From NCBI GenBank assembly GCA_030737875.1, contig CM060918.1, positions 769,662,552-769,726,551 on the forward strand: DNA of 64,000 nucleotides, in the 5' to 3' direction. This document shows positions 48,701 to 59,518 of this stretch, piece after piece (positions within the stretch are counted from its first letter, which is position 1; the number at the start of each line of letters is the position of its first letter). Source of the DNA: Allium sativum (Eukaryota > Streptophyta > Magnoliopsida > Asparagales > Amaryllidaceae). Position numbers and translations under genes: made by a program. The notes below the pieces were generated by a model that was not told the origin of the DNA, made no database searches, and saw only the letters and a list, made by a program, of their open reading frames with translations.

Positions 48701-49857
48701 GAAGGGAGGAAACTTGTTGAGGAAGATGCCGCGGCGGAGGAGGCGGAAAGATATTCTGTTGAGAAAAGGAAAACACATGTAATCAAGAGCGCCATAGTGG
48801 CTCACGAAGTCGTTCCAGATAGCAGCAAGCCATTCCAACAGCTTCTGCTGGTGGTCCATTCCTACCAGCTCCAAGTCTCCTTCCATCTACCGCCAAAGGC
48901 TCAATGTCAAGGGCTGCCACACAGCAAATGTCAGAAGGTATATCCAATTACTCGATAGTACTCGAAAAAGATGGTAGCACGAAGAAAAAGTAAATTATTT
49001 TGTTTATCTCCAACTTGCAAGTAACTTTGGGAAGGGACAACGGTCGGGATTAAAATGGTGACGGCCACCGCAACTGGGAGATGCATACAAAATGGAAATG
49101 GAGGGTGAGCATGGATTCCTCATCTCGAGGGCTTCGAACTGGAGACGAGAGAGTTTAGATTGGATGACTTTGCTAAAGTACCCGATGAGGATAAGGACCA
49201 GCATGGTGCGGATGTCCAAGTGACGGGCCATACGGAGGCAGTTGGGATGACCATGCATGAGCTAGTCAGGAAAAAAAGCCCAACTGCTAATAAATTATGA
49301 GGATCTTGAGGTGAAGAGGAAAGAGGATGTGGAGGCCAAACTCAAAGCACATGAGAAGGTGTGGTTGAAAGCCGAGGCGGAGCCCCAAGAGAAAGTACAG
49401 GAGGCCCAGGCAAACACGTAAGAGGAAGCTCAGGAAAAGGTGGAGCACGCATCCCAGAGAAAGCCGAGAAGGGGCTGCAGAAGATGAGGGCTTAGGAGGA
49501 AGAAAAGCTAAAGACAGGTCGATTGTATATGAAGAAGCCGAGAGGGAAGCCAGAAAAGAACAGAAAGAGGCCAGGAAGCTTGCAGCTTTAGGGGCTATTG
49601 TCGAAGATTTCCCCATTCCGCTAAAGGCGGTCCTTCCCGAGACCAAGACTGTCGATATCCCGACCGAAGAAGAAGAACAGATCCTCCCGAAAACCTTGGG
49701 TAGTGATTATGAGTTTAGACCTCACCCTTTCACAACTCCACTGAAAGAGCAGAAGTCCGGAAGTGGGGAGTCGAAGAGGAAGAGAAAGAATAAGGATGAG
49801 CCACCCGAGACCGAATATGAGAAGAAGAAAGGGAAGAAGGGCGGCTCGCCCAAGTGA
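45720..49857 (+). pseudogene. accessory transposon gene, putative gypsy-type transposon domain plus coiled coil, antisense in B
   Basis: A Ser/Glu-rich N-terminal stretch (45720-45977) is followed near 46090-46360 by a segment with IPWDVAMDPERED, then LSFSYIRYILYFFRFAPTQL and FLLGTYILYIKWFG. This matches the pattern of plant Transposase_28 (PF04195) N-terminal domains. An acidic region (46770-46910) follows. A coiled coil at 48120-48500 includes AENQALVEENERLRKENEEA. A charged C-terminus is open from 49528 to the TGA at 49855-49857 (EEAEREARKEQKEARKLAAL, ending KKKGKKGGSPK). Many stops and frameshifts. Its strand is opposite to B gag, as in Tat elements with an antisense extra ORF such as maize Grande. 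The function of the family is unknown. Confidence 0.6.
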
Positions 49858-51699
49858 TTGTTGTAGATAAATTTTGTTTTTGTTGGTCAATGAAATATGC
49901 AAGTAAGACCCTGGCTTTTTGGAGACACGATGTAGTTGTGATGTACATCGTGTCGTTGATAAAAAAATGTAATTTTTGACCTGTGAGTAAAAGTTTATTT
50001 TCTTTCATCACATATTGTACTAAGTGTTCAAGCATTCTTCACATCTTCCAGTATTGTACATGTGAATTAACTTAGCATTACACTTACATTTGAGTTTGGT
50101 GAGGAGTCTCGAAGCTTCGGATATTCGGGGATGGACCAGGAAAAATGCGAATTTGCGACAAGTACGTGGAGATATGAACTTTCAATTTTGTTTCCCAAGG
50201 AGTTAGCCAATTTTTCTTGTTTTTTCGAGAGTCAGAAGTTACATTACTTTCTTCGATTTCGAGTTTGAGCTTGTGAGTTTGGGTTATCACGCAACGTCAT
50301 GCGACTGGATTGGAACTGGAGCAGAACGTAACGCAGCCGATTGGCATGACGCTAAAGATCGAACTTATTTGGACTAACCCCCCAAATATGCACATAAGAT
50401 GTGGATATTTAGCGAAATCGTCAATCCCAGGATTCGATCCTTAATCCAATCACGTCTGTTCTTGACTCATTCCAAGTGTTGCACTTGTGGTCAACGATGA
50501 CACTGTTTTTAGTTATAAAACAAAAGGTGGTCACCGTGTTCCAGGATGCTTGTTTGTAAGGATCTCGGCCTCAAGGGATGTCGCAAGCAACCTTTATGGT
50601 GCTAAGGCTTCGGTTATAGACCATCTTCTCCACGTGGTTGGTTTGCTCCCGAAAGGTCGCTCAATGGTTCATGGAGAAGATGGTTTTGGTGAAGATGTAG
50701 GATTGATGGAGGTGATGTGCACCTGGGCCTGCTCTTTGTTATGTGTAACTTTGTAGTGCTTCCAAACGTGCCATCAGCCAATTTGGAGGCGGCCGGATCT
50801 CATGAGGAGGCTGGAGGTTGCGCCAACTGTAAAGAGGAGGTGTCGGTTGAAGAATGATGATTTGCTTCCCGATCCAGTTCCGTTTCCAACAAGGGAGACA
50901 AAGGTGGGAGCGAGTCGCAAACCAGTTTCTTCGGTGACGATCCCGAAGACCACTAGGTCGGTGTAGGCTATTGTAGGAATTAGTGCAGCAATGATTCCCT
51001 CGAGCCTTCTTCCATGAGGGTGTCATCGGCGGTGCTTTTAGATGTGCCCCCAACTTCCTAGGACGTGGTCGGAGATCAGGTAGTGGCATAGCATGACACA
51101 GCGAAGAGGAAGCATTCTTTAGAGAAGGAGGCTTTCCTTCCATTCCCATTTAGCCTATGATGAGGGAGGCAAAGGTGGGAATGGTTCGGAAGATGATGTT
51201 TCTGACGATGACCTCAGTGACCATCGTCATAGAAGTTGTTGCTCTAAGCGCTCAAGTACTCTTTACACTTTCTAGGAATTGTACTCTTGAAATGTGACTC
51301 AGCATTGCGCATAGATTTGAGTTAGTTGACACTCCACTCTTGATAAACTCAAGTCATGTGGAGTTCAAGAAGATTGACTTTGCTCTCAAGTATCCCTTTC
51401 GGTCGTTGCACTTGAGGCATTGCGAAGTCAGGATGGTACCAACAGACCGTCGCCTAGGTACGCCAGAGCATTGGTAGGTCGGGCTAAATCTGTTGGACTT
51501 CGTGGGAGTGTCAACAGATCACCGTCAGAGTATGCTGGAGGATAGCTAGGTCAGGCTAAATCTGTTGGGCTTAGTGTATTCGCGGTAGCGGTGCTTTGGC
51601 AATTCACAAGTGATCTCGAAGGCGGAGGCTAATGTTGTTATATTTCGTAGGTTAAAATACAACTTAAGCTACTTGTAGAAATTATAATATGAAAGCGAA
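49858..51699. other. degenerate interior of B with a second coding scrap and a 72-bp duplication
   Basis: 50580-51170 on the plus strand has coding-like pieces (HLLHVVGLLPKGRSM, NLEAAGSHEEAGGCANCKEE). The first resembles HLLDLLPKDRSTG at 46710 in the accessory gene, suggesting a partial second copy. 51440-51582 holds two roughly 72-bp tandem units sharing GG.CTAAATCTGTTGG. B pol domains (RT, RNase H, integrase) were not recognised on either strand. Confidence 0.4.
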
Positions 51700-52450
51700 A
51701 TAATTTAAAAGTAAATACAAACATATTCATATAAAGTGTAACTCAAGCAAGACGAGTCGTAAGGTGCGGCACTGATGTTTGAGTCGCTTTGTTGCTGAAG
51801 TTTTGCTGAGTCGGAAGGACGATCCCGGGATATTAGTTGCTATAAGAGGTCCTGGTTGGTTGAAATTCTTAGTGAGCGCTGGGTGGCTTGGAAATTTTGC
51901 AGTGGACGTCATATCTACTACTCAAGTATTCCCTTACGGACGATTTTTTCAATGTTGTACTACAAATGACGACATTTGTTCATGTCGTGTCCATGGACGT
52001 TATGGAATCTGCAATATTTTGTGGATTCTCTTGGTCCATCCAATGAACCACTAGCCTTTGTCTTCTTGTACGACATAGTATTGTGAGTCTCGAGGTAAAT
52101 GTTCTCAAGGGATTTTTTAGCAGAGTGTAGTTGCGAAAAGATGGAAGTCTAGGACGTTCCCACTTCTTGTTGCAACTACCTCCGATGTTGCCTGTTTAGG
52201 CAGGTTTTTGTGGAACATTAGGACTAGAGTAGTTTAAGCTTTTGACTTCATATTTAAGTGGGACGTTGAAGTGAAAAGATCGATTCCTTTACACTTCTTC
52301 TTAGCGTAGAAAATAGTTGGATTTCTCATAAAAGATTTCCAAAGTCTCAGGTTGTGCTTGGTCAATTCATGTTCTGAATTTAAAATTAGGAAGCAACACT
52401 TCAAATCTCAGTGATCGAATGGTAGGAAAGATTAAGCTCTTAATTTCTCA
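51700..52450 (-). pseudogene. B gag remnant, Tat-like
   Basis: On the minus strand CRFHNVHGHDMNKC (coordinates 52013 down to 51972) followed by RHL, a TAG (51960-51962), then YNIEKIVRKG matches the conserved tail of plant Tat/OTA-type gag (C-FH---GH----C--L---IE-LI--G). Flanking sequence is degenerate. The position just inside the right LTR is where gag belongs for a minus-strand element. Confidence 0.6.
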
Positions 52451-52509
52451 ATGGAAGTAGTGGAAAATCGACCGTATGTGCGCTTATTCCCCTTCCTTAC
52501 GCACCAAAA

Positions 52510-53316
52510 TGTTGGCAGTCAAATGTGGTTGTTAACACTCGAGACTTCCAAGATAGTGAAAATAAACATCTAGAATGAAAATGAGAGATTTACGATGTAA
52601 ATATGCAGCAGAGAACGCGAGTAAACAGTCATACCACATTTATAGTGGTTCGGCTCATTGTAGCTTACGTCCACTATGGAAATTTAGTATTTTATTACTT
52701 CACTTTTACATATTACAATGTGGAATCAATATATTTTCGAATGTACAAGAACTATGGTAATTCCAATTGTTATAGTGAGCGACCCCGAGCGTTATGATTG
52801 GAAAGGAAGGTGGTAGGCTATGCTTCGTGATCCAAATGAATCGAAGTGAAAGGAGAAGCCTTCACGAGTCCGTGATTCCAAGTCAAGTCAAGCGGGGATT
52901 GAGAGGCTAGTATGTTCTCATAAGGCTACCATGGTCATGGTGGTAAGTAGTTCCAATAATATATTTTTATCCTTCTTCCTGAAATGCCAAGGCAGTCCAA
53001 AATAGTCTATATATCAAAGAAGATGGTTCTTCTTCTTCCTAGAGTGATGGGACGTGCTTGGGAGTTTGTAGGAAAGTTATATCCTCCCTAGGAAGCCATG
53101 AGAGAAAGGAGCCAACCCCCTTCACGATGTAGAACCCGAGTTATTTATAGGAGAGAGCATGCAGGTGAATTAGGAGAGAGTAGGTACAGACATGAGGACC
53201 ACAACTATAATTCGTATCCCAAGATCAGTACCGATCCGAGTGCTTGTCTTTTCCTCTACTTCTTTGGTTTCTTGTTGTGCTTTCCCAATATTCACCTTCG
53301 TATCCTATATGTGCCA
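52510..53316 (-). repeat. B right LTR, segment left of E4
   Basis: Starts (plus strand) TGTTGGCAGTC and aligns to 26822-27610. It is split by E4 at TGCCA and resumes at 63903. Confidence 0.6.
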
Positions 53317-53565
53317 TGTAACAACCCGGATTTTTACAACATGCTAAGACAAGAATCAAGGCAGAAGTTAATTTTAAAATGTGAATCAAGGGAAACGGGC
53401 TATACCATTGCGTTTGTCTCGGAAAAATACGCGAAATAGAGTCCGAGTTTTCGAAAATCGGAGTCCGTATGACCAAGTTATGGCCCGTCAAAGTTTTCAG
53501 AAAATTTCAATTTCAAAAACAGTTCAAATTTGAATTCAGATTTCAAAATTCAGCCAAGCAGAAGA

Positions 53566-53655
53566 GGCGGGAAAAATTCCCGCCACCCACAAGTCGACTT
53601 GGGAGTCGACACACCCCAGGTGGTGTCGACTGCCCAGTCGACACCCCTGTCGACT
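53566..53655 (+). promoter_or_regulatory. E2F-like palindrome and GTCGAC sites (E4 5' LTR)
   Basis: GGCGGGAAAAATTCCCGCC at 53566-53584, identical to E2, then five GTCGAC sites. In the 3' LTR the palindrome is at 59768-59786 and one extra site has mutated to GTCAAC. Confidence 0.5.
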
Positions 53656-53786
53656 TGGGTGGTCGGCCAGTTTGGCCTGGGTGCACCTGACTTGTTCCTC
53701 AAGACATGGTTGGAGGCTTGTGACGGATTTTAAAGGCTCAGATCTATCCTAGGGTTAATCTAAGGGCCTAAACTACTCCTAATCTC

Positions 53787-53794
53787 TATAAAAA
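53787..53794 (+). promoter_or_regulatory. TATA box, E4 5' LTR
   Basis: TATAAAAA 470 bp into the LTR; the 3' LTR has TATAAAAG at 60000-60007. Confidence 0.6.
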
Positions 53795-54352
53795 GACCCC
53801 TAAGCCTACCCTAAACCCTCACAAATCACTCATGCCATGAAGTGCCGCCAAAATCTATCTTGATCATGGCCTCCATCTCCAACTCCAAGAGCTCATGCAT
53901 TCAAATCGGATCCGAATCAAAGGTGCTAGCTTGCTACATCAAATCAAGGGAGTGAATCAATGTTGCTATGCAAGTTTCATGACGATTCTTCAACAAAGGA
54001 GCCACCTTTCTTGGTCAAGACGATTTATGATCTTTCCCTAAGCCTCGCTATGTAAGTTCTAGCTACTTGTAGATTCTAACGGTGGTTCTAATGTGACATG
54101 GAATAAAATGCGATGAAACATAAGTGTGCTAGCCTATGTGAACCTAATTTTTCCCCTTTTCTATGGTCTATGACCTTGGGCTAAGTTTTAGCGACTTAAT
54201 CATGCCACTCATGTTATGTTTAACCTAGTATATCTTGCAAGTTTGAATCTTTATCTATGGAATGTTAGCATGAACCTTTGGGAACCATTTGACTTGTGAA
54301 ACGTTGGCAAAGATTTGACTTTGGGGCTTATGCATGTAAATGAACCCAAATT

Positions 54353-54595
54353 CCCTTATGATAATATGCATGTTTGTGGCCAAATTGCCTTATGATAATA
54401 TGCATGTTTGTGGCCAAATTCCCTTATGATAATATGCATGTTTGTGGCCAAATTCCCTTATGATACTATGCATGTTTGTGGCCAAAAACCCCTTATGATG
54501 CTATGCATATTTTGAGGCCAAACCCCTTTTGATACCATGCATGTTGGTGGCCAATCCCTTTTTGACATCGTGCATGTTTTGAGGCAAATATGTAG
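54353..54595 (+). repeat. 34-bp tandem array (E4 5' LTR)
   Basis: Four near-identical 34-bp units (TTATGATA.TATGCATG plus TTTGTGGCCAAA) and three diverged ones. The 3' LTR array (from about 60565) has three near-identical units, one fewer. Confidence 0.85.
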
Positions 54596-54822
54596 CATAG
54601 TGTCCTTACTATGTCGACTCGCTTTTACTTGAGTTGGAAACACGATTTGGGGTAGGTTAGACGTGCGTGATTATGACATGACAATTTGACATGGGATTTC
54701 ATGAAAATATGACACTCATGATACACCTAAATGGGGACATGACATGTGGGGTAAACATGAGACTTGAAACTAGACACGTATGGGTTGTAAGTGTAATATG
54801 ACACTAGACCAAACATGAAAGT

Positions 54823-55030
54823 GGCCAACTCGAGGTTGGGTTGAGTTTGTAGCATAAATCTACCCAGACCCGCCCGGCTTAACTAGTTGCTACAAACAAT
54901 AGGACCCAATGTGAGTAGTTGGTCATATAGCACTTAAAACCCGAGGTTAGACTAGGTTGTGGTGTAAATCTACCCGGACCCGCCCGGCTTAACTAGTAAC
55001 CACAACAAAGTCTAATGTGAGAGGTTGGGG
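54823..55030 (+). other. paired structured elements A (E4 5' LTR)
   Basis: Very close to E1: copy 1 54823-54924 (GGCCAACT/AGTTGGTC, TTGGGT/ACCCAA, GTTTGTAGC with one mismatch to TGCTACAAAC); copy 2 54933-55030 with TTGTGGT/ACCACAA and TTAGACT/AGTCTAA. 3' LTR copies are at 61001-61102 and about 61109-61205. Confidence 0.82.
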
Positions 55031-55049
55031 TGCATTAATCTAATTAATG

Positions 55050-55770
55050 CCACATGAAAAGGTTAAGTAATTTTGACTAATGACACTTACCTATATGACA
55101 CGAATGGGTAGGTTAAGTGGAACCGGACTTGATTTCTTGATGACACTTAACCATATAAGACGATTAGGGGATGGGGTTAAGTAATTTACACTTAACTAAT
55201 CCGACTTGGTAATTAGATGGGGTTAAGTAACCTACACTTAACTAATCTAAACACGGTAATTCGATGGGGTTAAGTTCAACACTTAACCAATCTAACCTTG
55301 GTAATTCAATGTGGTTAAGTAACCAATACTTAACCAACTTAACATGATAATTTAATGGGGTTAAGTAACTTATACTTAATCAATTATACATGATGATTTG
55401 ATGAGGTTAAGCAACCATACTTAACCAATCTAATATGAGAACTTGATAGGGTTAAGTCACAAGACCGTTTAAATATACTTAACCATTCTAATACGATTAG
55501 TGGATGGGGTTAAGTTAACCTATACTTAACCAATCCGACTCGATAATCTGATGAGGTTAAGATAATTTATGCTTAACCAATCTAACACGATAATCTGATA
55601 GGGTTAAGATAAACAAATACTTAACCAATTTGACTTGATGATTGAATAGGGTTAAGTCATGAGCTTCTTGGTATACTTAACCAACTTGTAGGGCTAGGTC
55701 TTGGACTTGAATACTTAGCCAAATCTTGACATGATTCGTAGGCATGTTAAGTCATGAACTTAAATGACAA
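55050..55770 (+). repeat. array of about 14 TTAAG inverted-repeat units (E4 5' LTR)
   Basis: GGTTAAGT recurs about every 45-55 bp, each paired with a nearby ACTTAACC or ACTTAACT, so every unit can fold into a small hairpin. E1 has only two to three such units at the same place (7599-7730). The 3' LTR array (61240-62010) has one unit more. Confidence 0.85.
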
Positions 55771-55929
55771 TACTTAACCCATTAGACAAAACCCTAGTTC
55801 AGGGGACTAGGTGGAAAACCGGGATTAACAAGGATAATGGGAAATGAGACTAAGTGGTAAACCTTAGTTTAGGAAACTAAGTAATAATTCTTAGTCAAGA
55901 GATTTGGACCAGTTCACAGATAGATGAGT

Positions 55930-56530
55930 AACCCGATACGGTAGTTCATCGGTTAAACACACGAGGAGGAGCAAATTATCCGACTTGGATAAAGGCTCCA
56001 ACGAACTGGGTGATGAAGCGGTAGCTTCAGGGGACGTGAGGGTACTCTTGGTATCCCTCTGTGAGGTGGCAGATGGTCCATGAAACCTGGCCTCACAGAG
56101 GTTAAGGTCTGCGGTAGAAGAGCCAAGAGTATGCCTTGGTTGCTATGCGAGCGACCTAAAGACTGGGATGGATTAGCGTGGAGTCGACGATACTTGTTTT
56201 TGCCCTGGATAGCACGTCGCCGACTACCTACCATCTTTAGTCAATCGTGTACGAACGGAAAGGCAGAGAACTCTCAACAGACCATGTTCTCGCTATCGAG
56301 TCATGGGTGAGGTTGGCCCATAGGAAAGTGGGGCTATAGTGGGGCCGGGATGTAGTTCTCATACATGATTTTTCTTGGATTGCCTTTCAGTAGTTGAGGG
56401 AGGGGTCACGTGGGACCATAGCCACGGATACAAAAACAGACCTTGATATCTGCATCAGTAGACGACTTAAAGCTCCCGACCGAGTTCCTTATTTCTCGAT
56501 TAGCCTTGGCACGGAACTCGGATGGCACAT
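55930..56530 (+). other. multi-hairpin region (E4 5' LTR), homologous to E5
   Basis: TGAAGC-GGTA-GCTTCA (about 56014-56029), CCTCTGTGAGG with CCTCACAGAGG (perfect 11 bp, about 56058-56100), and CCGAGTTCC with GGAACTCGG (56480-56521). Order and spacing match 43220-43870 in E5. The 3' LTR copy is at about 62150-62755. Confidence 0.65.
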
Positions 56531-57262
56531 TGAGATACATGTGCGTCTAGACATGGAAAACGATTCACGATATATACGTGGGATAAAGGGCGTGGTTGAC
56601 GGGTGACATAATTCCTAGTGGCCCTAGGTGGCCTGAACCCAAACTGAGACACAAATACGTTCATTAGGTAGCATAATCCCTAGTGGTCCTAGGTGGCATA
56701 AATCCTAAGTGAACACGCGATAGTTCATGGTAAGAAAACATAACAAGATCAAGGGTAGCAGTCCAAAACAACTTCAAGGATAAAATGGTACTACGTTGAG
56801 GTGGTATAGATTTACATGGGAAAGCCCGTACAGCCTACGGCAAAGGACTGAACTTATACATGGAAAGAAACATATGAGTTGGGAAAACCTACATATGCTA
56901 TATATTAGGTTGACATGGACCATTACATGACATTGGGCAGGGGACATTTATAGTTAACACATGACGCGGGTTGGGATATTAGTACGAGAGGTGCTGAGCA
57001 AATATACATGATAAATACCTTGGGATGTTATACATGATAGATACCTTGGGGTAGTATACTGGATAGAAACCAGACGATGTGATACCTTGATTTATCTTGA
57101 CACCGTAGTTTATCATGATACCTTAGTTTATTTTGCTACAGTAGTTCATCCAGTTATCTTGGTTTAGCTTATCTATCTTGTCGTTATCCTTATGTTTACT
57201 TTCAGTTTATGCATGTCATGTTACCTTTACCTGTTTTTATACTGGAAGTAGATAGGACTTAC

Positions 57263-57322
57263 CAGTCTTTACGACTGACCCCGTTTTGTTTCGCCTCTTT
57301 GTCTTCCATTTCCCCCCCTCAG
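57263..57322 (+). other. hairpin B with acceptor-like site (E4 5' LTR)
   Basis: CAGTC-TTTAC-GACTG (57263-57277), ACCCC, pyrimidine tract, then CAG at 57320-57322 followed by GTTTCCAGG. 3' LTR: 63486-63500. Confidence 0.65.
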
Positions 57323-57669
57323 GTTTCCAGGTAGGAAATGATGTTGTTTAGTTCGGACCTCTTATACTTGAAGGTCATCATGTATAGCTTGGTCTCCTCT
57401 TGGCCATGGCTGCTTCACCGCTTTATTTTGGGGAATAATTTATGAAAAGGTTTTATGCTTCTTTACTATTGCAAGACAGGTTTTGATGTATTCTGATGTA
57501 AAAGGCTTTAGACCTTATTTTATAAGGTAATGAAATTTGTTTTACTTCCGCTGTTTTATATATATGTTCTGTCTTGTAATATTTCTGTGCATGTTTACCT
57601 CGATAATGCTTCACCAAACCTAGTGCATTCCCTTTGTGAGTGACCCTAGCGGAGGTGAGGTGTTACATT

Positions 57670-57681
57670 TGGTATCAGAGC
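57670..57681 (+). promoter_or_regulatory. primer binding site, E4
   Basis: Exact TGGTATCAGAGC two bases after the 5' LTR. Confidence 0.93.
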
Positions 57682-59482
57682 AGAAGGTTACCAGACTGGG
57701 CAAAAGTTTTTAAAACCTTCTGAAAACTATTTGAGAAACCGTTTACAAAGAAGCATTTTTCAAGAAAAGTTTTTAAAAAGCTATTCCCCAAAAGCCATTA
57801 GCACTATCCTTTGTTTCCTTGATTGAACCTCTTTTCCTTTCTTTCCTCCATCTGTAGTCACAGTAGCTTTAACTGCGACTAATCCTTGTCTAGCTACGTA
57901 AGTGTTTTCCCGTGCGATGGAGGAAGTTCTCGAGAGACCTGTTACCGAAGTTATAAGAAGGGATAATAAGAGCAAGGATAAAGGACACGGACGTAAGGAT
58001 AAGCAACTTCTTGGTATGGATTAGTCCACGAAGGAAGGCAAGGACAAGATCAGCGAGAGAGAAATTGTATGCTCTCACTCCTAGCGTACCTAAGAGGGAT
58101 GGTATCGTTTCTGCTAAAGGTTTAGACTTTCTTTTCTATCATCCCGTCCAGACTTTGTTTTGATCATCGCATCATTTAAGTCTGCTTCGATAGTTAAGTC
58201 TCTGCACCTTAGTACTAGCATGGTAGAAGATCCTAATTTAGTCCCAAAATCTGGTTGGAGAGTCGGTCCATTTATTCATGACTTGTTTGGATTTGAGAAC
58301 GTCTATGCCAAGTGTTGAGATTAGAAGCAATGCTTCTATTGTTGGGCTATGGATGGATTCTAGGGGTAAAGTGGTTATCCAGTAAGGGATACCATTCTCG
58401 GTTTTGAAAAGAGGGTAGTCAGACTCTTGGCTTGCTTTGGTAATACCCTAGAAGTCTCGTGTAACCCTCTGGGTTTTGTCATGGTTAGTTACCTAGAATC
58501 TCTTGATGCATTTATCGGAAATCTCTGATCCGACCGAGTAACATTCGCCAATAAGGCGGATGGTTTATTCCGCTTAAGCAGGGGTTATAGGAATTACCCT
58601 AGTAAGTGCACGTGGTAACATGGATTGGCATCGGTAAACGAGATCCAGAATTCACTAGTGAATTTCGGAGAGCTTGCATGAGTACGCAGATATGGTTGAG
58701 CCAAGAATACTAGGAAAAGAATAAGTGAAAGTGGAACGAGAGGCGACCGTGAAATGAGTTCCAACTCATACCTTGGAAATAGGAATCAAGGAGCTACGAA
58801 ATTATGAAGTCAAAGGCGGTCAAGGCACAATGGAATTAAGCTCAAGGAAATGCGGCTCAGACGCGCGCATCATGTCTCTTTTTAAGAGTATATCGTTGAT
58901 CCCTGGTTCTCCTGTAGAGCTTGCTTGAATGCTATCGCTTGGTGGATATCCTCTCGGTCCTGTTTCTGTTGCAAACCCCATAAGGAGTTTGTCTTGTTTA
59001 TCTTCTCGATCCTATCTTGGGAACCTTAGGTAGAACTTTATGGATGTAAACATGTATTTGAAACATGTTATGATTGATATGGTTGCAAATGGTTGCAAGT
59101 GGTTGCTCGTGGATGCGCGAATACACGTTAGATACTAGATCGACGCACTCACATTTTGCATTACATATGCACGAGTATTTATACTTGTTGGAAAGTTAAT
59201 GTGTTGTCATGCGGATGTTGCATATGAATGAATGTTTGTGCACACATGTAGTGTTTATATGACTAGGACTATTTGCATACATGTTGGACTCATGGCACTA
59301 AACATATCTTGCATTAGAAAGATCATTCAGGCCTGATCATTAGCATTAGCTAGGGAACATATACACATACTTTCTGCATGTGTTCATAAAGCATTAGGAG
59401 TCTTTTAAGGACCATGGTTGCCTATGGATGATGTTTTGAGTAGATGGATGATGGATGGTAGGATACGTTCTTCCTAACTTGG
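57682..59482 (+). pseudogene. E4 interior: scraps of chromovirus gag-pol
   Basis: The leader (to about 57830) matches E1. 58095-58520 is a decayed protease region (nucleotide match to E1 10000-10420, active site ruined). About 58548-58600 is an RT scrap corresponding to [11 protein letters not shown]. 58665-58890 corresponds to the E1 stretch from KCLHESAEVVEPS to the chromodomain. Order is preserved, with large deletions between pieces. No frame longer than about 65 codons is open. Confidence 0.8.
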
Positions 59483-59483
59483 A

Positions 59484-59518
59484 GATTTCGGGGACGAAAT
59501 CCTTTAAGTTGGGGAGAA
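59484..59518 (+). promoter_or_regulatory. E4 hairpin and polypurine tract
   Basis: GATTTCG-GGGA-CGAAATC (59484-59501), then AAGTTGGGGAGAA (59506-59518) next to the 3' LTR. Confidence 0.85.

Larger units (their letters stand above)
53317..57667 (+). repeat. E4 5' LTR (4.35 kb)
   Basis: Opening block like E1, palindrome 53566-53584, GTCGAC sites 53593-53655, TATA 53787-53794, 34-bp array from 54353, A elements 54823-55030, TTAAG inverted-repeat array 55050-55770, multi-hairpin region 55930-56530, hairpin B 57263-57277. Ends GGTGTTACA. Confidence 0.96.

Noticed and set aside
26822..52510. Reading 26822 as the primer-site end of a second, separate Tat-like element
   Set aside because: A single element whose two LTRs bracket the gag and antisense gene explains orientation and similarity more simply, though the off-window end leaves this open.
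56080..56310. Open frames conserved between both E4 LTRs (also 62303-62530)
   Set aside because: The two LTR copies differ by indels that change the C-terminus, and the homologous E5 region has no equivalent frame.
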